Part shown: positions 5,968 through 8,808 of the stretch, piece after piece
How positions within the stretch are numbered: the first letter of the stretch is position 1
How the letters are laid out: each line of letters opens with the position of its first letter
Assembly: GCA_016876055.1 (NCBI GenBank)
Contig: VHDM01000045.1
Location: 1 to 8,808 of the forward strand
Length of the DNA: 8,808 nucleotides
DNA from: Verrucomicrobiota bacterium
GTDB taxonomy: Bacteria; Verrucomicrobiota; Verrucomicrobiia; Methylacidiphilales; Verrucolacustridaceae
Direction: 5' to 3'
The notes under the pieces: model-generated
The model's database searches: none
What the model saw: the letters and a program-made list of their open reading frames with translations, nothing else
What the model was told of the DNA's origin: nothing
Program-made: the position numbers and the translations under genes

Positions 5968-6083
5968 AGATGCGATCTCCTTGTTGCGCCCCCGGGGTTG
6001 CTTGGCATCCTGCGCAAGGTCCGAAGACGAACCTCACACCTTATCGAAAAGGCTGTCCTCCTCCAAGAATAAAGTCCGTAACC
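5968..6083 (-). other. gmhA-rpsP intergenic region / probable rpsP leader
   Basis: This is the largest gap inside the minus-strand block. It holds no convincing ORF. The minus-strand RNA can fold AGGUUCG-UCUU-CGGACCU (6034-6017), a 7-bp stem with one G-U wobble, not followed by a U-run and so not a standard terminator. A poor -35/-10 pair, TTGGAG (6066-6061) and TAAGGT with a 17-nt spacer, is the best promoter guess for rpsP and only 3 of 6 bases match each consensus. The AAGGAG of rpsP lies at the downstream end. Confidence 0.3.
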
Positions 6084-6650
6084 TTAGGTCTTTCCAACGG
6101 CCAAGGTTTCCACGCACTCCAGCCAGGCGTGCAAAATCCAACCGTGCATCTCCTGAATCCGGGAAGTGTCGTCACTCGGCACCACGATCGCATGGTCGCA
6201 CAGGGGCTTCACCCCCCCTCCCCCTTTTCCCAAGGCAGCCAGCCTCAACATTTTGCGGGCCTTGGCCGTTTCCAAGGCTTTCAGGAGGTTGGGAGACTTG
6301 CCGCTCGTGCTGAAGACCACCAACACGTCCCCGGGTTGACCAAATGCCTCCACCTGCCGGGAAAAAATATCCTCAAACGACCAGTCGTTTCCAATGCAGG
6401 TCAAGGCAGTGCCGTCAGCGGAAAGAGAAAGGGCGGGCAGAGCCTTGCGGTTCGTCCGGTACCGGCCCGTCATCTCCTCGGCGAGATGCATGGCATCCGC
6501 CGCGCTACCGCCGTTGCCGCAGGTCAGAACCTTGGCTCCGGCCTTCACCCGCTCCGCCAAGGCGCGCCCGGCGGCCTCCACAGCGGGTACAAGGCTATGA
6601 CACCGCTTGACGGTTTCCTCCAAGGCGGAAAGATCGTGGGCAAGATTCAT
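6084..6650 (-). CDS. gmhA: phosphoheptose isomerase (SIS domain, GmhA family)
   Basis: This 188-residue SIS-fold enzyme is expected to convert sedoheptulose 7-phosphate to heptose 7-phosphate, the first step towards ADP-heptose for the LPS core. The phosphosugar loop CGNGGSAADAMHLAEE (44-59) and STSGKSPN (114-121) are clear. His55, Glu59, Gln166 and His174 have the same spacing as the Zn ligands of E. coli GmhA (His61, Glu65, Gln172, His180), which separates it from non-enzymatic DiaA-like relatives. GRYRTNRKALPALSL (62-76) and GNDWSFEDIFSRQV (87-100) also match. GGGAG lies 6 nt before the ATG. It diverges from the LptF-family gene across 29 bp and is followed by rpsP on the same strand. Residues 141-146 (GKGGGG) are encoded by a very G-rich tract. 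Confidence 0.92.
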   Translation of the reverse strand: MNLAHDLSALEETVKRCHSLVPAVEAAGRALAERVKAGAKVLTCGNGGSAADAMHLAEEMTGRYRTNRKALPALSLSADGTALTCIGNDWSFEDIFSRQVEAFGQPGDVLVVFSTSGKSPNLLKALETAKARKMLRLAALGKGGGGVKPLCDHAIVVPSDDTSRIQEMHGWILHAWLECVETLAVGKT

Positions 6651-6679
6651 GACGGACTCCCGCTAGCCTCCCACGGAAG

Positions 6680-7867
6680 ATGAAAATCGTCGAAAAATAT
6701 CTTTGGCAGTCGGTTCTCTTCCCTTTGCTGTTCGTCATCGCCGCCCTGTTCACCCTCTGGCTCACCTTTGACATCTTCGACAAGATCGGGCGGCTCATCG
6801 ATCAGGGGCCCCCGCCCTGGCTCCTCGCCAAATACTTCCTGGTGCAGCTGCCCGATTTAGCCCAATCGATCCTCCCCGTCGGGGTCCTTTTTGCCACCCT
6901 CTATGTCCTGGCCTATTTTTCCCGTCACCGGGAATCCGTGGCCCTGCTCGCCGCCGGCATGAGTCCGCTCCTTTTGGCCCGCCCCTTCTTGCTGTGCAGC
7001 GCCGGATTGTCGCTGGTTCTTTATTTTCTCTCCTTTTCCCTCTCCCCCAGCGCCCAAGCCAACCGGGAAAAGGTCAAACGACAGATCAAAAAAGAGGAGG
7101 TGAACCAGAATAGTTTTGGGCAAGTCGTCTACCGCTCCCCCAAACTGCCGGGAATCACCACCAGCACCATCTGGTACATCGGCCGGCTCGATCTCAACAC
7201 CCAAACTTTACAGAACGTTGAGATTCTTTTCCGGTCGGAGCCGGAGGGTCGCGATCTGGCCAAGGTGTTTGCCCTGGCAGGGGAATACCGAAGCGGGGTC
7301 TGGCACTTTCAGCATGCCCGGCGGATCGACTATGGCGCCGAGATCGGCCTCGCCGCCGCCGGGCCGATCCTGCCCGAGCTCCAGCTTCCCGAGCTGACGG
7401 AACCCCCCACCATGCTGGCTGCCAAGCTGGTGCCGCCGGACGTCCTGCCGTGGCCGGAGGTGGCCCGTTTGGCCGGGGACACCGCCCGCCTCAACGAGCG
7501 CTTACGGGCCCCGTATGCCACGGAACATTGGCATCGTTGGATGTACCCGCTGGCTTGCCCGCTGCTTTGCCTCTTTGGGATCGCCTTCGGCATGACCGAT
7601 GCGCGCCGCAACGTGGCCGCCACCGTCTTCAGCAGCGTCTTCGTGCTGTTTGCCTTTCTCGTTTTTACGCGCCTCTGCGTGGCGTTGGGGCAGGGCAACC
7701 GAATTTCCCCTTTCTTGGCAGGAACCCTGCCGATTTTCGGGTTTGGGCTGGTCGGCCTCTATCTTTTTGCCGAAAAAGTGGGTTGGTTATGGGAATTACA
7801 GGGCTGGAGCCAAGAACATCCCCGGGCCGCCGTCTGGCTGCGCCGCCTTGGGCTGGTGCAGGGGTGA
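6680..7867 (+). CDS. LptF/LptG family permease (LPS export ABC transporter, YjgP/YjgQ)
   Basis: This 395-residue inner-membrane protein has the LptF/G plan. Three N-terminal membrane helices (about 11-33, 58-80, 102-121) and three C-terminal ones (about 288-306, 313-335, 345-365) flank a periplasmic beta-jellyroll-like region (about 125-285). The segment SRHRESVALLAAGMSPLLLARP (81-102, coupling-helix region) is characteristic of the family. LptF and LptG pair with the LptB ATPase to extract LPS and push it to the LptC-A-DE bridge. Which of the two this gene is cannot be decided without a tree, so no symbol is given. The start has only GGAAG directly abutting the ATG, so initiation signals are weak. 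The stop overlaps the GTG of the next gene by 4 nt (GTGA). Confidence 0.92.
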   Translation: MKIVEKYLWQSVLFPLLFVIAALFTLWLTFDIFDKIGRLIDQGPPPWLLAKYFLVQLPDLAQSILPVGVLFATLYVLAYFSRHRESVALLAAGMSPLLLARPFLLCSAGLSLVLYFLSFSLSPSAQANREKVKRQIKKEEVNQNSFGQVVYRSPKLPGITTSTIWYIGRLDLNTQTLQNVEILFRSEPEGRDLAKVFALAGEYRSGVWHFQHARRIDYGAEIGLAAAGPILPELQLPELTEPPTMLAAKLVPPDVLPWPEVARLAGDTARLNERLRAPYATEHWHRWMYPLACPLLCLFGIAFGMTDARRNVAATVFSSVFVLFAFLVFTRLCVALGQGNRISPFLAGTLPIFGFGLVGLYLFAEKVGWLWELQGWSQEHPRAAVWLRRLGLVQG

Positions 7868-8661
7868 CGCCCCGGTTCTGCCCCGCCCTTTTGGTTATTT
7901 TCCTTTCTGCACGGCTGCTGGCCCAGTCCCCGGGTTCCCTTCCCGAAAGTCACAGCAGCCCCGGCCGTCTTTCCCTCCCCTCTGCCCAGCCGGAATCACC
8001 CCAGGAGGTCCCCTTTGCGACTCCCTTGCCGGCCCACGCCGCCAAAAACTCAGCGCCTACCAAAGCCCTGGGCTTCCAGGTCGGTTCCGGCCGTGCCGCC
8101 TCCACCGCCCAACCTCAAGAGGAGCCGACCCGGGCGAACTATCTCTTGCCCGACCGCACCAACAAGCCGGCCATCACCCCGGAACTTGCCAACCTCAACC
8201 TGCCGGAAGACCTGGAGATCACCACGGCTGAAACCGACGAGAAAATTGTCCTGCCGGCCGGAACATACCGCCAGATCCTCCAGCTCCCGATTGATTCCCC
8301 GCTCATGCAGGCCACCGACCAGATCCGCCGTGATCAGGCCCCGCCGGTCGCAGTGCCAAAACCCAAGTCGCGCTATGCCGAGCCCGAAAAAAAACCGGTC
8401 TGGGTACGCTACGAGTCCCTTGAAAAAATCAAGATCGGCGAAGCCGAGCGCCGCGGCGGTATTGACCTCCCCTCCCACGGGCCCAAGGAACTGGGTCCGA
8501 GGCTTTGGTATGCCAAATCCGAGACCGCCGATGTGGCCAGTTCCCTTTTCTATTTTGTCTTCGGCGGCCTGGGCTATTCCACCGCCAACATCCTAGGTTG
8601 GTCCGCCGGCAACACCCGGGAAATCCCCCGGGACTTTGAATACCGCCTCATTCGGCGCTGA
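7864..8661 (+). CDS. proline-rich secreted protein of unknown function
   Basis: The product is 265 residues and I do not recognise its family. The GTG at 7864 overlaps the preceding stop (GTGA) and puts a signal peptide at the N-terminus: MTPRFC, hydrophobic ALLVIFL, then ARLLA-QS with probable cleavage after Ala20. Residues 21-110 are low complexity, rich in Pro, Ser and Ala and likely disordered. Two more ordered-looking parts follow. The first is NLNLPEDLEITTAETDEKIVLPAGTY (about 110-135) with QILQLPIDSPLMQA (137-150). The second is a C-terminal part (about 178-265) with VWVRYESLEKIKIGEAE and a glycine/aromatic hydrophobic stretch SSLFYFVFGGLGYSTANILG (226-245) that could be a membrane or outer-membrane-associated element. 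Coupling to the LptF-family gene suggests an envelope role, by inference only. It ends 4 bp from a convergent secretin-like gene. In-frame sequence upstream of 7864 is a shadow of the permease gene. Confidence 0.8.
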   Translation: MTPRFCPALLVIFLSARLLAQSPGSLPESHSSPGRLSLPSAQPESPQEVPFATPLPAHAAKNSAPTKALGFQVGSGRAASTAQPQEEPTRANYLLPDRTNKPAITPELANLNLPEDLEITTAETDEKIVLPAGTYRQILQLPIDSPLMQATDQIRRDQAPPVAVPKPKSRYAEPEKKPVWVRYESLEKIKIGEAERRGGIDLPSHGPKELGPRLWYAKSETADVASSLFYFVFGGLGYSTANILGWSAGNTREIPRDFEYRLIRR

Positions 8662-8665
8662 TCCT

Positions 8666-8808
8666 TTAGGGGGATAGGGCCGCCGACGCGGTCGTGTCAG
8701 CGCCCGCGGTCGGATTCAGGGGCTGCCCGTCCACCTGCAAGATGCGGGGAGTCACAAAAATCAGGGTGTTCTTCTTGATCGCCTGTTCCGTCTTGCCTTG
8801 AAAGGCTC
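8666..8808 (-). CDS. C-terminus of a secretin-like protein (type II secretion / type IV pilus outer-membrane pore), partial
   Basis: A minus-strand frame enters from the right edge and ends at TAA (8668-8666), showing 46 residues. The segment KKNTLIFVTPRILQVDGQPLN matches the end of the bacterial secretin domain, where 'LiIFVTPrIv.p.G.p' closes the beta-barrel of GspD/PilQ-type proteins. It is followed by a short Ala/Thr-rich tail. Secretins form multimeric outer-membrane channels for type II secretion or type IV pili. Only the end of the domain is visible, so the subfamily cannot be set. It converges with the preceding secreted-protein gene with a 4-bp gap. Confidence 0.7.
   Translation of the reverse strand, partial: AFQGKTEQAIKKNTLIFVTPRILQVDGQPLNPTAGADTTASAALSP

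Noticed and set aside
6607..6635. TTGACG as a -35 box for the LptF-family gene
   Set aside because: No acceptable -10 sequence lies 16-18 nt downstream.
1..8808. Search for tRNA/rRNA genes, CRISPR repeats, insertion sequences, attachment sites, toxin-antitoxin or defence modules
   Set aside because: Nothing was seen by eye. The window is almost fully occupied by conserved core genes with uniform GC-rich character and no signs of recent transfer.

Overview
The window is GC-rich, densely packed bacterial chromosome made almost entirely of conserved housekeeping and envelope genes. The best guess is a Gram-negative of the Verrucomicrobiota or a nearby PVC lineage. An LptF/LptG-family permease, a phosphoheptose isomerase and the end of an outer-membrane secretin indicate an LPS-bearing outer membrane. 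The phylum is inferred from general resemblance and gene order; no search was run.

Layout. At the left edge is the N-terminus of a minus-strand membrane protein (1-131, flippase-like/UPF0104 type). Divergent from it, on the plus strand, are a MoeB/MoeZ-type adenylyltransferase-rhodanese fusion (237-1427) and, overlapping its stop by 4 nt, a small secreted DUF192 protein (1424-1846). A large minus-strand block follows, listed in transcription order: gmhA (6650-6084), a 116-nt gap, rpsP (5967-5716), khpA (5691-5449), trmD (5452-4727), rplS (4730-4374), rnhB (about 4370-3732), yraN (overlapping rnhB) and yifB/comM (3371-1848). On the plus strand, divergent from gmhA across only 29 bp, lie an LptF/LptG-family permease (6680-7867) and a GTGA-coupled, proline-rich secreted protein of unknown function (7864-8661). 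The right edge holds the C-terminus of a minus-strand secretin-like protein (8666-8808).

How the genes fit together. The central block joins ribosomal proteins S16 and L19, an RNA-binding KH protein and the tRNA m1G37 methyltransferase. It continues into the widespread rnhB-yraN-comM tail (RNA/DNA hybrid repair, putative nuclease, DNA-uptake/recombination helicase). Most junctions are ATGA overlaps, which suggests one translationally coupled operon. The gmhA/lptF divergence groups two LPS-related functions: heptose supply and LPS export.

Most unusual points. (1) rnhB has no ATG/GTG/TTG start that preserves its N-terminus, but an ATT codon sits 7 nt after a perfect AAGGAG. (2) yraN overlaps rnhB by at least about 100 nt in another frame. 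(3) rimM is missing from its usual place between khpA and trmD. (4) moeB may be leaderless. (5) The lptF-coupled secreted protein is unrecognised. I found no mobile element, CRISPR array, RNA gene or defence system, and nothing that clearly amounts to a wholly new system.
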